Positions 26,499 to 36,085 of a stretch of DNA of 64,000 nt are shown here, one piece after another. The position numbers and the translations under genes are program-made. Source of the stretch: DATGUN01 sp035301285 (lineage in GTDB: Bacteria; Bacillota; Bacilli; Bacillales; Amphibacillaceae); assembly GCA_035301285.1 (NCBI GenBank), contig DATGUN010000018.1, positions 1 through 64,000 of the forward strand, written 5' to 3'. Below the pieces are notes generated by a model, which saw nothing but the letters and a program-made list of their open reading frames with translations, had not been told where the DNA came from and did no database searches. Each line of letters opens with the position of its first letter. The stretch's first letter is position 1.

Positions 26499-27800
26499 AT
26501 GAAAGTAATGGACGAACACGGAACAAAGAAACAATGGCATAATTTCAGTGGACACATTATTCCAAGCCAAAAATTCAAAACCATCACTTTAGAACTCAAA
26601 TTGAAAACACTTTTGGACAGGGATACAGTAACCAAACGCGCCATCCTACCATTTGTACTACGTAAAGGATCGAAAAAATATCCAAGTGCAGCACTGATTC
26701 AAGATAAACTGGATGACTTATATGGTGCCTCTCTGGAAATAGCGGGGCACAAAGCTGGTTCATACCACATCATGACATTTCATATGGAAATACCGAACGA
26801 AAAATTTATCCAGGGCGATCAGAACATCATCGGTGAAGCTCTGGCATTTTTAAAGGAAATTGCTTTTCACCCACATATAGAAAATGATGCTTTCGATGAG
26901 ACAGTGACATCGAGGGAAAAAGAAACCATCACCAAATACCTCCAATCCATCAAAGATGACAAAATGCAATATGCTAATATACGCTTGATCGATGAAATGT
27001 CGACAGGAGAACGGTATCAGACACACCCATTTGGATATTTGGAAGATATGGAACATATCAACGGACAAAATTTATATACCTACTATAAAAATGCTGTCAA
27101 AAATGATCAAATTGAACTATTCATTGTCGGGGATGTTAATCCGGATGAACTGGATCATATTGTTAAAGACAACCTTGACGGATTCCGTAATGCCACAGTT
27201 CAAGACACCATCCAACCTGAAGCGGAAACCGTCAATCCCATCACACGGGAAGAAGCAAATATAGTCATCGAAGAAGATACTGTCCAACAAGCCAAATTAC
27301 ATATCGGGTATCGCACCCAAACAGCATACAAAGATGCTGATTTCACCAGTATGATCCTGTGTAATACAATACTTGGTGGGCACCCTGGTGCCAAATTGTT
27401 TTTAAATGTCCGTGAAAAGCATAGTCTTGCCTATTATGCCGCTTCGGGACTTGACTTTTTCAGTGATAAAATCTTTATTTATAGTGGTATTTCACCGGAT
27501 GATTATGAAAAAGCACGCGCAATCATCGAGGAACAAGTCATGGCTATGAAGAACGGCAATATATCTGATAATGAAATGGACGAAGCGAAAAAGGTCATTA
27601 TCAATCAACATGTCGCGTCTCTTGATAATGCAGGAGGAATCATTGATTTACTTTACCAACAGGAGATCGGTCATAAAAAGCGTCCGGTCAACGAACTTAT
27701 CAAACAAGTCGAAGCTCTTACAAAAGAGGATGTCATCAAAAGCGCGAAAAAGTTATCCTTGGATACTGTGTTTTTATTGACAGGTAAGGAGGGAAAATAA
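26499..27800 (+). CDS. ymfF: M16 peptidase-like subunit, inactive (YmfF)
   Basis: A 433-residue M16 (pitrilysin-fold) protein of the YmfF/AlbF type. The zinc motif HxxEH is absent from the place where it should be (LPFVLRKGSKKYPSAALI), so this is the non-catalytic partner, as in bacterial M16B heterodimers. Family features AKLFLNVREKHSLAYYAAS and the second M16 domain are present. The start follows AAGGAGGATGAAAA. Its stop overlaps the start of ymfH (TAATG). In B. subtilis the pair lies in the ymf cluster; here the ymfG and later genes do not follow. Confidence 0.9.
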   Translation: MKVMDEHGTKKQWHNFSGHIIPSQKFKTITLELKLKTLLDRDTVTKRAILPFVLRKGSKKYPSAALIQDKLDDLYGASLEIAGHKAGSYHIMTFHMEIPNEKFIQGDQNIIGEALAFLKEIAFHPHIENDAFDETVTSREKETITKYLQSIKDDKMQYANIRLIDEMSTGERYQTHPFGYLEDMEHINGQNLYTYYKNAVKNDQIELFIVGDVNPDELDHIVKDNLDGFRNATVQDTIQPEAETVNPITREEANIVIEEDTVQQAKLHIGYRTQTAYKDADFTSMILCNTILGGHPGAKLFLNVREKHSLAYYAASGLDFFSDKIFIYSGISPDDYEKARAIIEEQVMAMKNGNISDNEMDEAKKVIINQHVASLDNAGGIIDLLYQQEIGHKKRPVNELIKQVEALTKEDVIKSAKKLSLDTVFLLTGKEGK

Positions 27801-29104
27801 TGCGAACGAAAAACTACCCAAAAATTGATGAAACCATTTATACCGAAACACTCGATAATGGATTGAAAGTGTGTCTTTTACCCAAACAAAACGTATCTGA
27901 AGTGAATGCATTTTTCACGACTAAGTATGGTGCCAATGACATTTCTTTCACTCCCCTTGGCGAATCGGAGGCCATTCAATCTCCATACGGGGTTGCGCAC
28001 TTTTTGGAGCATAAAATGTTTGATAAAGGAGATTATGACGCATTCGAACGTTTCTCTGAACTGGGCGCCAATGCAAACGCATATACAAATCCAACCCAAA
28101 CGGCTTACTTATTCGATACAACCGAAAATGCGATTGAATGTGTGGAATGGTTGCTCGATTTTGTCCAAAACCCTTATTTCACCGAGGAAACGGTGGAAAA
28201 AGAGAAAGGCATCATCACTCAAGAAGCACAAATGTATGAAGATAACCCTGACCAAAAACTATTCATGGAAACACTTGGGGCGATGTTCAAAAATCATCCT
28301 GTCAAACATGAAGTGCTCGGAACGATTGAGTCGATCAATCGCATTACAAAAGATGATCTATATACGTGTTATCATACTTTTTATCATCCATCCAACATGA
28401 CATTATGTGTCACTGGGAACATCGACAAGGACGAACTGATGGCTGTCATCCGTCAAAATCAGGCGTCCAAAACGTTTGACGAAGCCGAAGCGATTGAACG
28501 ATTTATACCTGAAGAACCAACAGACGTCAACGTACAATCCAAAGAAATAACACTTCCCGTAACAACTCCCAAAGTGATGTTCGGGATAAAAGAATATGCA
28601 CGGCCAATCGCCTCCGAGGAATTGGAAAAGCGAAACCTATTGACAGAAATGGTACTTGATTATTTATTCGGACGAAGTGGACAATATTTCAAAGAACTGT
28701 ATGATCAGGGGATCGTCGATTACTCATTTGGGTATACGAGCTCAGCGGAGAATGATTTCGGATATGCGATCCTTACTGGAAACACCCCATATCCAGATAG
28801 ACTTATAAGTGAAATGACACGTTTGCTTGAAGCGACAAGTGACTTGGAGCTTTCAAAACGTGATTTCGAACGTATGAAAAAGCGGAAAATAGGTCGCATA
28901 TTACGTGGCATGAACTCTCAAGATATCATTGCACAATCGTATATATGGTATGACGATTACGATTTGGATTACTTTGAAGTGATTCCATATATTGAATCAT
29001 TGACGCTGGATGAGGTGAATGCATATATCAATGACTGGTATGATCCGAAACGCTTGTCTGTCTGTCGTATTAAACCAGAACAAACAATAAATGAAACAGA
29101 TTGA
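27800..29104 (+). CDS. ymfH: M16 zinc peptidase, catalytic subunit (YmfH)
   Basis: A 434-residue M16B metallopeptidase. The zinc motif is HFLEH (His67-x-x-Glu70-His71) and the third ligand is probably Glu142 in IITQEAQMYEDNP. It is translationally coupled to ymfF through a one-base overlap, so the two should form a heterodimer with one active site. Substrates of YmfH in Bacillus are not established; the related AlbE/AlbF pair matures subtilosin, but no bacteriocin genes are present here. Confidence 0.93.
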   Translation: MRTKNYPKIDETIYTETLDNGLKVCLLPKQNVSEVNAFFTTKYGANDISFTPLGESEAIQSPYGVAHFLEHKMFDKGDYDAFERFSELGANANAYTNPTQTAYLFDTTENAIECVEWLLDFVQNPYFTEETVEKEKGIITQEAQMYEDNPDQKLFMETLGAMFKNHPVKHEVLGTIESINRITKDDLYTCYHTFYHPSNMTLCVTGNIDKDELMAVIRQNQASKTFDEAEAIERFIPEEPTDVNVQSKEITLPVTTPKVMFGIKEYARPIASEELEKRNLLTEMVLDYLFGRSGQYFKELYDQGIVDYSFGYTSSAENDFGYAILTGNTPYPDRLISEMTRLLEATSDLELSKRDFERMKKRKIGRILRGMNSQDIIAQSYIWYDDYDLDYFEVIPYIESLTLDEVNAYINDWYDPKRLSVCRIKPEQTINETD

Positions 29105-29245
29105 TTCACAACAATGAATGACAATCACATATAAGCCGCTCCGGAATTTCGTTTCTTTTTCACAGTGCTAAAGACATTTGTCCAAAGAAAAATCTCGAAC
29201 GTACCGAGGCGGCTATTTAAATCAGATTACATCAACACCATTCCC

Positions 29246-29872
29246 CTATTTTCGATCATCACTCAATACAGCAATGAAATGAGCGATGATGTTGGCAGTC
29301 AGTCCCCATATCACATGTTGATCATATTGATAAAAAAGTTCATCGATTTGCTGTTGTTTCCATTGATATTCTTTTCCACCCTGTATCAACTCATAAGGAA
29401 AATTATCACTTGGCTCCGCTTTTAAATAAACGGGATATTTTTTCGGTGTCGCGTCTAGAAAATACGCTAAGGGCACTGTAAACACAGCGTCCACTTCATT
29501 TTGATTTACATCAATTGAATCATACGCCCTGAATATACCAACAAAGGGATAGATCATCCGTCCTTCCGTCACGAGGCAACCTAGCGGGAATACATCATCC
29601 ACATCAGTCATGTCAACACCAAGTTCCTCCGATGTTTCACGGAGAGCCGTATATTGATTACTTGGATCTGTTGCGTCCACTCTACCACCCGGAAAACAAA
29701 CATCACCAGGCTGACTGCGCATATATTTGGACCGTATTTCAAAAAGGAGATGAATCCCATCTTCCCTTTCAACCAATGGGATAAGGACACTATATTTTCG
29801 ATAATGTTCTTTTCCAAGTATCGATGGCTCATGGGTTTTCATTTTTTGCATAACATCCATTACATCCAACAC
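29246..29872 (-). CDS. Nudix hydrolase, CoA pyrophosphatase type
   Basis: About 208 residues. The CoA-Nudix signature is visible: LLFEIRSKYMRSQPGDVCFPGG followed by the Nudix helix ending ALRETSEELGV (the motif is given here in two parts). Such enzymes split coenzyme A and its derivatives into 4'-phosphopantetheine and 3',5'-ADP. The start is chosen as GTG 29872, six bases after GAGGAGG; the frame is open 60 nt further upstream with only a poor site. It is convergent with ymfH and monocistronic. Confidence 0.85.
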   Translation of the reverse strand: MLDVMDVMQKMKTHEPSILGKEHYRKYSVLIPLVEREDGIHLLFEIRSKYMRSQPGDVCFPGGRVDATDPSNQYTALRETSEELGVDMTDVDDVFPLGCLVTEGRMIYPFVGIFRAYDSIDVNQNEVDAVFTVPLAYFLDATPKKYPVYLKAEPSDNFPYELIQGGKEYQWKQQQIDELFYQYDQHVIWGLTANIIAHFIAVLSDDRK

Positions 29873-30005
29873 ATCCAACCTCCTCGTAACCATTTTACCA
29901 TAAAAATTGCATTGAATTGATGGTCGAATCACCTTTCAAATAGAATCGATCCGTATTGCAATATATCTTTCCACTGCCAACAAACGGTTATTATCCCAAT
30001 GACAT

Positions 30006-30034
30006 TTGACTTTACATAATTTAAAAACTATTAT
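30006..30034 (+). promoter_or_regulatory. SigA-type promoter of the GH20/lactonase unit
   Basis: TTGACT (30006-30011) and TATTAT (30029-30034) separated by exactly 17 bp, about 95 bp before the GH20 start. Confidence 0.6.
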
Positions 30035-30065
30035 AAATAGAAATGCGGTTTATATGGTTCATCTT

Positions 30066-30080
30066 TTGTAAGCGATTTAA
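30066..30080. promoter_or_regulatory. CcpA cre-like site
   Basis: TTGTAAGCGATTTAA matches the cre consensus WTGNAANCGNWNNCW at all but one position and lies 31 bp after the -10 element, where CcpA could block transcription. Confidence 0.5.
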
Positions 30081-30128
30081 TGATGCCATAAAAATATGCC
30101 GCAAATACAAAATAAGAAAGGTGAAACG

Positions 30129-32039
30129 ATGGATATTCATTTGACTGGACATTATACCAGCATTCAATCGGGAGTAGAAGCTCTGGAATCACACTACCGA
30201 TTTACGTTGAAAGAACGGGCCGGCATCCAGGTTAACTGTCAACAAACAGATAACGATGCACTGAAAGTTGTATTTGACGGTGAACAAGCAACGATTACCT
30301 ACCAGGTTAAAAGTCATTTTTTCCGTGCATTTGGACTTTTTTTGGAAGCGATTCAAAACGGCCAAACGTCTTTTTCCATTATGGAGACACCGCAGTTCAA
30401 AACTGTAGGCCCGATGTTCGATCTATCACGGAATGCCGTTCTATCCTTCAATACATTCAAAGATCTATGCCGAAAGCTAGCCATTATGGGTTGTAATAGC
30501 GCCATGTTGTATATGGAGGATACGTATGAAGTGAAAGAGGAACCTTATTTTGGTTACATGCGTGGACGGCTGACCGAGAAAGAGTTAAGCGAAATGGATG
30601 ATTATGCTCATCAATTTGGTATCGAACTCATTCCATGTATCCAAACTTTGGCCCATCTTGAAGAATTCTTGAAATGGGATGCTGCCTATTCCTACAGAGA
30701 TACACGTGGCGCCCTCCTCTTGGAAAACGAAACAACATACACCCTTTTGGAAAACATGATCACATCCGTAACAAAACCATTCAGAAGTAAACAGATTCAT
30801 ATTGGCATGGATGAAGCAGAGGAAGTCGGACGTGGAAGATTTTTAAATGAAAACGGCTATCAAGCACGCAGCGAATTGATGCTGACCCATTTGAATAAGG
30901 TCATTCAAATAACGGATGCACTCGGATTACAACCTAAAATGTGGAGTGACATGTTTTTGAAACTGGCATCCGAAACAGGTGATAGATACAGCCAGGACAC
31001 CGTTCTTCCAGAAGAGATCATCCAACAAACACCTGACAACCTCCAACTTGTCTACTGGCAATATAATCAAACGGACAAAAAACATTATGATCGCGTTCTT
31101 CGAGAGCACAAACGATTTCGGAAAACACCCGCATTCGCTGGTGGCACATGGATCTGGAATACATTTGCGCCAAACTACGGATTTTCCAAGCAAGCGAGTG
31201 AACAGGCCTTGATGGCTTGCAAAGAAGCTGGCGTTGAAGATGTGTTCGTAACCCTTTGGGGTGATGATGGCAATGAGAATAATATCTATCACGCATTATA
31301 TGGTATACAGTTATACGCGGAACATGCCTATCACAAATCGGTCAATGAAGAACATCTCGCCAGGCGTCTCCGATTTACAACAGGTATCGATAAAGATGTG
31401 TTCCTGACATTGGCTGCACTCGATACACCACCGGGAGTAAAGCCGGATAATCTCACCCAGACCAATCCATCTAAATTTCTATTATGGCAAGATGTATTGT
31501 TGGGCCTGTTCGATAAGCATGTTGAAGGACTTGATCTACACCATTATTATATGAATTTGAATCAACGACTGGCTGATATACAAAGAGCACTGCCACAGCA
31601 TCTGAAATCCATCTTAAATGTACCCGCAAAATTGGCGAAAGTTCTCGGCCGTAAAGGGACCATCGGAATTGAACTGAAAGATGCCTATGATACATCGGAT
31701 AAGACGACTTTGCGCCATATCGCCAATGAAACATTGAAGAATCTTATCCAAGACGTGCAAGCTTTACGTGATGCACATCGGAAGCAATGGTTTGAATTAT
31801 ATAAACCATTCGGCTGGGAAATCATCGATATCCGCTATGGTGGGTTGACGAATCGTCTAGAGACTACAATCTACCGGATTAATGCCTATTTGGACGGACA
31901 GATCACTGACATTGAAGAACTTGAACAGGATAGACTGTATTTTTCACCACACATCAATGAATCGTCCGCACTAGGTTGGTGCAGTTACTACTACCGGATA
32001 GCATCGCCGAACGTGTTTTTCCATGTATTGCCAATTTAA
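30129..32039 (+). CDS. GH20 beta-N-acetylhexosaminidase, cytoplasmic
   Basis: A 636-residue glycoside hydrolase of family 20, GcnA-like, removing terminal beta-linked GlcNAc (or GalNAc) by substrate-assisted catalysis. The catalytic Asp-Glu pair is Asp228-Glu229 in HIGMDEAEEVG. Other family features are GPMFDLSRNAV, MEDTYE, the GGTWIWN segment and TLWGDDGNENN. There is no signal peptide, so it acts on imported oligosaccharides. The start is ATG 30129 after AAAGGTGAAACG. It leads a transcription unit with a lactonase, next to an ABC importer. Confidence 0.9.
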   Translation: MDIHLTGHYTSIQSGVEALESHYRFTLKERAGIQVNCQQTDNDALKVVFDGEQATITYQVKSHFFRAFGLFLEAIQNGQTSFSIMETPQFKTVGPMFDLSRNAVLSFNTFKDLCRKLAIMGCNSAMLYMEDTYEVKEEPYFGYMRGRLTEKELSEMDDYAHQFGIELIPCIQTLAHLEEFLKWDAAYSYRDTRGALLLENETTYTLLENMITSVTKPFRSKQIHIGMDEAEEVGRGRFLNENGYQARSELMLTHLNKVIQITDALGLQPKMWSDMFLKLASETGDRYSQDTVLPEEIIQQTPDNLQLVYWQYNQTDKKHYDRVLREHKRFRKTPAFAGGTWIWNTFAPNYGFSKQASEQALMACKEAGVEDVFVTLWGDDGNENNIYHALYGIQLYAEHAYHKSVNEEHLARRLRFTTGIDKDVFLTLAALDTPPGVKPDNLTQTNPSKFLLWQDVLLGLFDKHVEGLDLHHYYMNLNQRLADIQRALPQHLKSILNVPAKLAKVLGRKGTIGIELKDAYDTSDKTTLRHIANETLKNLIQDVQALRDAHRKQWFELYKPFGWEIIDIRYGGLTNRLETTIYRINAYLDGQITDIEELEQDRLYFSPHINESSALGWCSYYYRIASPNVFFHVLPI

Positions 32040-32083
32040 AAACAAGAATCAAGTCCATCATAATATACGGGGAGGAACGAAAC

Positions 32084-33115
32084 ATGCAACAACGAACATC
32101 ATATGACATTATTATAGGCAGTTACGGAACGAAAGATAAAGCAACCATCCACTGGTTGACATTGGATATTAAAGAAGGAAAGTTCCGCCGACTCATGGCC
32201 TACAAGGACATTGAAAATCCTTCATACTTGACAGTAAACCGAGATAAGACAAAGCTTTACGCTATAAGCGAGGTCGATCATGGTAGTATTCACAGCTATC
32301 AAATCGATCACCATAAGAATCAATTGTATAAACTTAATGCCAAACTTACCCATGGATCACCGTGCTATGTAACATTGACTGAAGATGAACAATTTGTACT
32401 GAGCGCCAATTATGGTGGCGGTAGTTTTATAAGCCATTATTTAAATGATGATGGATCACTTGGCACATCATCTGATCTGCTGGTTCATGAAGCCAGTGAA
32501 CCTGATCGCATCTCGCATATCCATACCATCCGGAACATACCCGGGACAGATTATTATATTGCAACAGATCTTGGTCAAGATAAATTATACGTATATATGA
32601 TCGATTCCAAAGGTCAGTTCCATCTACAGCAGACGGTTGATCTACCCGATCGATCGGGTCCAAGGCATATCAGTTTCCACCCGACCTTGAACATCCTATA
32701 CGTGATTACGGAATTCCAATCAACGGTCTACACGCTTACATTCACAAATGATTTAAGCCATATGCAATTTATCCAATCATCCCCCACTCTACCGGAAGGA
32801 TTTTTGGGTAATAATTACGGAGCGGATATTCATGTCACAGACTCAGGAAAGTTTTTGTTCACATCGAACCGCGGACATCATTCGGTAACGACATTTAAAA
32901 TATCATCCGACGGTACAATTGAACCATTTACGTACACACCTACACATGGTGAATGGCCGCGTCATTTTACCATTTTGCCTGACGGTCCTTACATGATTAT
33001 AGCGAACGAACATACCAACAATATCGTTGGCATGGCCATCAAGGATAACGGGGAATTGGAACAGGTAACTGCCCCATATCCAATCGATGCGCCCGTCTGT
33101 ATTAAAAGTTTATAA
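32084..33115 (+). CDS. Lactonase family beta-propeller (YkgB/Pgl-like)
   Basis: A 343-residue seven-bladed propeller of the lactonase family (6-phosphogluconolactonase PgL of E. coli, B. subtilis YkgB). Typical repeated strands such as PSYLTVNRDKTKLYAISE, SANYGGGS, GPRHISFHP, LFTSNRGHHSV and GEWPRHFTILPDG are present. The start is ATG 32084 after GGGGAGGAACG. In this locus it could open the lactone ring of an oxidised amino sugar; phosphogluconolactone is the family default substrate. Forty-four bp separate it from the GH20 gene. Confidence 0.88.
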   Translation: MQQRTSYDIIIGSYGTKDKATIHWLTLDIKEGKFRRLMAYKDIENPSYLTVNRDKTKLYAISEVDHGSIHSYQIDHHKNQLYKLNAKLTHGSPCYVTLTEDEQFVLSANYGGGSFISHYLNDDGSLGTSSDLLVHEASEPDRISHIHTIRNIPGTDYYIATDLGQDKLYVYMIDSKGQFHLQQTVDLPDRSGPRHISFHPTLNILYVITEFQSTVYTLTFTNDLSHMQFIQSSPTLPEGFLGNNYGADIHVTDSGKFLFTSNRGHHSVTTFKISSDGTIEPFTYTPTHGEWPRHFTILPDGPYMIIANEHTNNIVGMAIKDNGELEQVTAPYPIDAPVCIKSL

Positions 33116-33209
33116 ATGGATTTCATATATTCAAGAAAGTTTTTATGCCTATAACACCGGTATTTATGGGGTTATACTGCCCTAAACATTATAATGTTAT
33201 AAGATAATG

Positions 33210-33238
33210 TTGATTTTACTGTAAAACAATGTTAATAT
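33210..33238 (+). promoter_or_regulatory. SigA-type promoter of the importer/catabolic operon
   Basis: TTGATT (33210-33215) and TAATAT (33233-33238) with a 17-bp spacer, ahead of the binding-protein gene. Confidence 0.5.
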
Positions 33239-33247
33239 TACCTACAG

Positions 33248-33260
33248 GGAAAGCGCTTCC
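33248..33260. promoter_or_regulatory. CcpA cre-like site
   Basis: GGAAAGCGCTTCC, a palindromic cre core, begins 10 bp after the -10 element, overlapping the expected transcription start. Repression by CcpA in good sugar would follow. Confidence 0.6.
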
Positions 33261-33381
33261 AGAATCTAGGGGGTAAATTGAAGCCTTATAAAGCAGCTAT
33301 ACAAGGGGGGGAATAGTTGCAAATTCTAAACTAATAGATGGACGTCATTGGAATCCGGATAATTTTAAAGGAGGGTAATTT

Positions 33382-35016
33382 GTGAAATTGACGAAATATT
33401 TTGCCATGCTCTTCGGCATCATTGTCATTGCTACGCTGACAGCCTGTAGTGGTAACGATGGTTCTGATAAAGCGAGTGGCAAAGAAAATGTTGAAAATGC
33501 GGCAAATGATGACAACTTCAACAAAGAAGGTATGCCGATTGTTGAGGATGAAATCGATCTGGAGATATTCGCCAACAAACCTGCCCAGAATGAAGATAAT
33601 GATTGGAATGATATTCTGATCTGGAACCATTACAAAGATGAGACAAACATCAATGTAAATTGGAACACAATTGATCCAGACGCACTTGAGGAAAAAAGAA
33701 ACTTGGCACTTGCGGGAGGAGAAGTTCCAGATGCTTTCTTCCTATCAGAAATATCCAACTCAGATCTATTAAAATATGGCAGTCAAGGAACATTCATTCC
33801 ATTAAACGACTTGATTGATGAATACGCACCAAATCTAAGTGAATTGATGGATAATGATCCAAGCATCCAAAAAGCATTAACCTTTCCGGATGGCAACATT
33901 TATTCCATGCCTGCACTGATTGAAGAAGATTTTCTATCACTCCGTCTCAGTGCACGGCCTTGGATAAACGAAGATTGGCTCGATGATTTGAACATGGATA
34001 TGCCGGAGACGACAGATGAATTCCATGCGTATTTGAAAGCGGTTAAGGAAGCAGATCCAAACGATGGCAACACCGTTCCATATGGCGGTACTGATATTGC
34101 GGAGATGATGCAATGGCTTTCTGGCTCCTTTGGGGTAATGAATCGTGGACCTTCCAATACCAATTTTGATTTAGATCCGGATGATGACTCTAAGGTGCGT
34201 TTTTATCCAACAACTGATGAATACAAAGCATTGTTGGAATATATGCACGAATTATACGATGAAGGCCTGATCGATCAACGTATCTTTTCTATAGAATGGG
34301 GGCAATTCCTCTCGAATGCATCTGAAAACCAATACGGAAGCATGATATTCTACGACCCGACCGATCTGTTCGGCGAGGAAATAGGGTCACAGTTCAATAG
34401 TTTGGCAGCATTGGAAGGTCCGGACGGTCATCAAGCATATCACAAAGTTTCCTCGTCCATCTGGGACCCAGCGAACCTTGTGATTACAGACGAAAACGAA
34501 AATCCAGCTGCTACCGTCCGCTGGATGGATCACTTCTACAGTGACGAAGGGGCAAAACTTTATTATATGGGTGTAGAAGATGAGACTTATGAAGTAGATG
34601 ACGATGGTGAAATCACATATGTCGATAGTATTCTAAATCCTGAAGGTGACATGACATTTGAACAGGCCATCGCGAAACAGTTGACATGGCTTGGATCTAT
34701 CAATGGGATTATCAAAGCTGACTTTTTCCAAGGTGGCGAAACAGCACCGCAATCGATGGAAGCAGCCGAAAAAATAGAGCCTTATGCCGAGGAAGAAATC
34801 TGGCCGCGATTTACATTCACTGCCGATGAAAATAAAGTGTTGCAATCCCAAGGCCAGGATTTAACAAAATATGTTGAGGAAATGCGTGATAAGTTCATCA
34901 CCGGAGATGAAGATTTAAGCAATTGGGATGAATACCTTGAGACAGTCGAAAAAAATGGACTGGAAAAAGTGACAGAAGTTCACCAGGATGCATACGACCG
35001 TTACCTCGATAATTGA
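33382..35016 (+). CDS. Sugar ABC transporter substrate-binding lipoprotein
   Basis: A 544-residue extracellular solute-binding protein (family 1, LplA-like length). The N-terminus has a signal peptide with lipobox LTAC, acylated Cys22, then an acidic Ser/Asn linker. Start GTG 33382 follows AAAGGAGGG. The large size and high Asp/Glu content suit an oligosaccharide binder in a halotolerant species. It is the first gene of an operon reaching to the GntR regulator. No ATPase gene is in the operon, so a shared MsmX-type ATPase is likely used. Confidence 0.9.
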   Translation: MKLTKYFAMLFGIIVIATLTACSGNDGSDKASGKENVENAANDDNFNKEGMPIVEDEIDLEIFANKPAQNEDNDWNDILIWNHYKDETNINVNWNTIDPDALEEKRNLALAGGEVPDAFFLSEISNSDLLKYGSQGTFIPLNDLIDEYAPNLSELMDNDPSIQKALTFPDGNIYSMPALIEEDFLSLRLSARPWINEDWLDDLNMDMPETTDEFHAYLKAVKEADPNDGNTVPYGGTDIAEMMQWLSGSFGVMNRGPSNTNFDLDPDDDSKVRFYPTTDEYKALLEYMHELYDEGLIDQRIFSIEWGQFLSNASENQYGSMIFYDPTDLFGEEIGSQFNSLAALEGPDGHQAYHKVSSSIWDPANLVITDENENPAATVRWMDHFYSDEGAKLYYMGVEDETYEVDDDGEITYVDSILNPEGDMTFEQAIAKQLTWLGSINGIIKADFFQGGETAPQSMEAAEKIEPYAEEEIWPRFTFTADENKVLQSQGQDLTKYVEEMRDKFITGDEDLSNWDEYLETVEKNGLEKVTEVHQDAYDRYLDN

Positions 35017-35033
35017 ATATGTAAAAAAACATT

Positions 35034-35072
35034 CGGGATGAGGAAGGGGCATCTCCCCCTCCCTTCTCCCCA
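35034..35072 (+). other. Hairpin between binding protein and permease genes
   Basis: G-rich (GGGATGAGGAAGGGG) and C-rich (CCCCTCCCTTCTCCCC) strands can fold into an imperfect hairpin. Such structures commonly lower expression of permeases compared with the binding protein. Confidence 0.4.
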
Positions 35073-35126
35073 TGTCACCATTTACAAATGAAATTTGGCT
35101 TTCACGAAAGGAGGATATACTCCATC

Positions 35127-36074
35127 ATGGCAACCAGCTCAGCCAAGAAAGCATTATCCGGAAAAAACAAGAAAAATTATTACCTTAAAAGTATCAAACG
35201 CAACTGGCAGCTGTATGTCTTTCTGTTGCCTGCCATCACCTATTTCTTTATTTTTCATTACATACCAATGTACGGTGTCCAGATTGCATTCAAAGAATAC
35301 ATCGCCAACCTGGGAATCTTCGGCAGTCCTTGGGTCGGACTCGAGCATTTCGATCGTTTTTTCAATTCCTATTACTTCTGGCGGCTCTTGAAAAACACCA
35401 TCATTTTAAATGCCTATAATTTAATCTTGTTTCCATTACCGATCATTTTTGCCCTTTCTTTAAATGAACTGAAAAATGGTCCATTTAAAAAGTGGGCACA
35501 AACATTGACATATGCTCCCCATTTTATATCTGTCGTCGTTGTCGTCGGGATGCTAGTTGCATTTTTAGATCCTTCAACAGGTTTGGTGAATCATATCATA
35601 CACCTGTTTGGAGGCGAATCGATTCCGTTTTTGACGAGTCCTGAATGGTTCAGGCATATTTTCGTTTGGTCGGGTCAATGGCAAACACTTGGATGGGGCA
35701 CAATCATTTACTTGGCAGCACTCGCGGGAGTGAATCCGGAATTGCATGAAGCTGCAAAAGTGGACGGTGCCACACGCATGCAACGTATTATGCATATCAA
35801 CGTCCCTTCGATTCTCCCGACGATAGTCATCCTATTTATTTTGAACATCGGTAATTTTATGCAAATCGGATTCGAAAAAGTATTGTTGATGCAAAACACG
35901 TTAAACTCCGAAACGTCGGATATCATTCAAACCTTTGTATATGAAACAGGATTGCTTGAAGGTCAGTATAGTTTTGCAGCGGCTATTGGACTATTTGAAT
36001 CCGCGATCAATATCGCCTTGCTCATTACAGTCAATCAGATGGCACGAAAAGTAAGTAATAATAGCCTATGGTAG
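35127..36074 (+). CDS. Sugar ABC transporter permease (LplB-like)
   Basis: A 315-residue inner-membrane permease with six helices. The EAA loop, which contacts the ATPase, is EAAKVDGATRMQRIMHI. The N-terminus (about 30 residues) is basic and soluble. The start is ATG 35127, 12 nt after AAAGGAGG, a rather long spacing; the ORF opens at 35088. Its partner permease starts 11 bp after its stop. Confidence 0.9.
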   Translation: MATSSAKKALSGKNKKNYYLKSIKRNWQLYVFLLPAITYFFIFHYIPMYGVQIAFKEYIANLGIFGSPWVGLEHFDRFFNSYYFWRLLKNTIILNAYNLILFPLPIIFALSLNELKNGPFKKWAQTLTYAPHFISVVVVVGMLVAFLDPSTGLVNHIIHLFGGESIPFLTSPEWFRHIFVWSGQWQTLGWGTIIYLAALAGVNPELHEAAKVDGATRMQRIMHINVPSILPTIVILFILNIGNFMQIGFEKVLLMQNTLNSETSDIIQTFVYETGLLEGQYSFAAAIGLFESAINIALLITVNQMARKVSNNSLW

Positions 36075-36085
36075 GAGGGAAAAAG

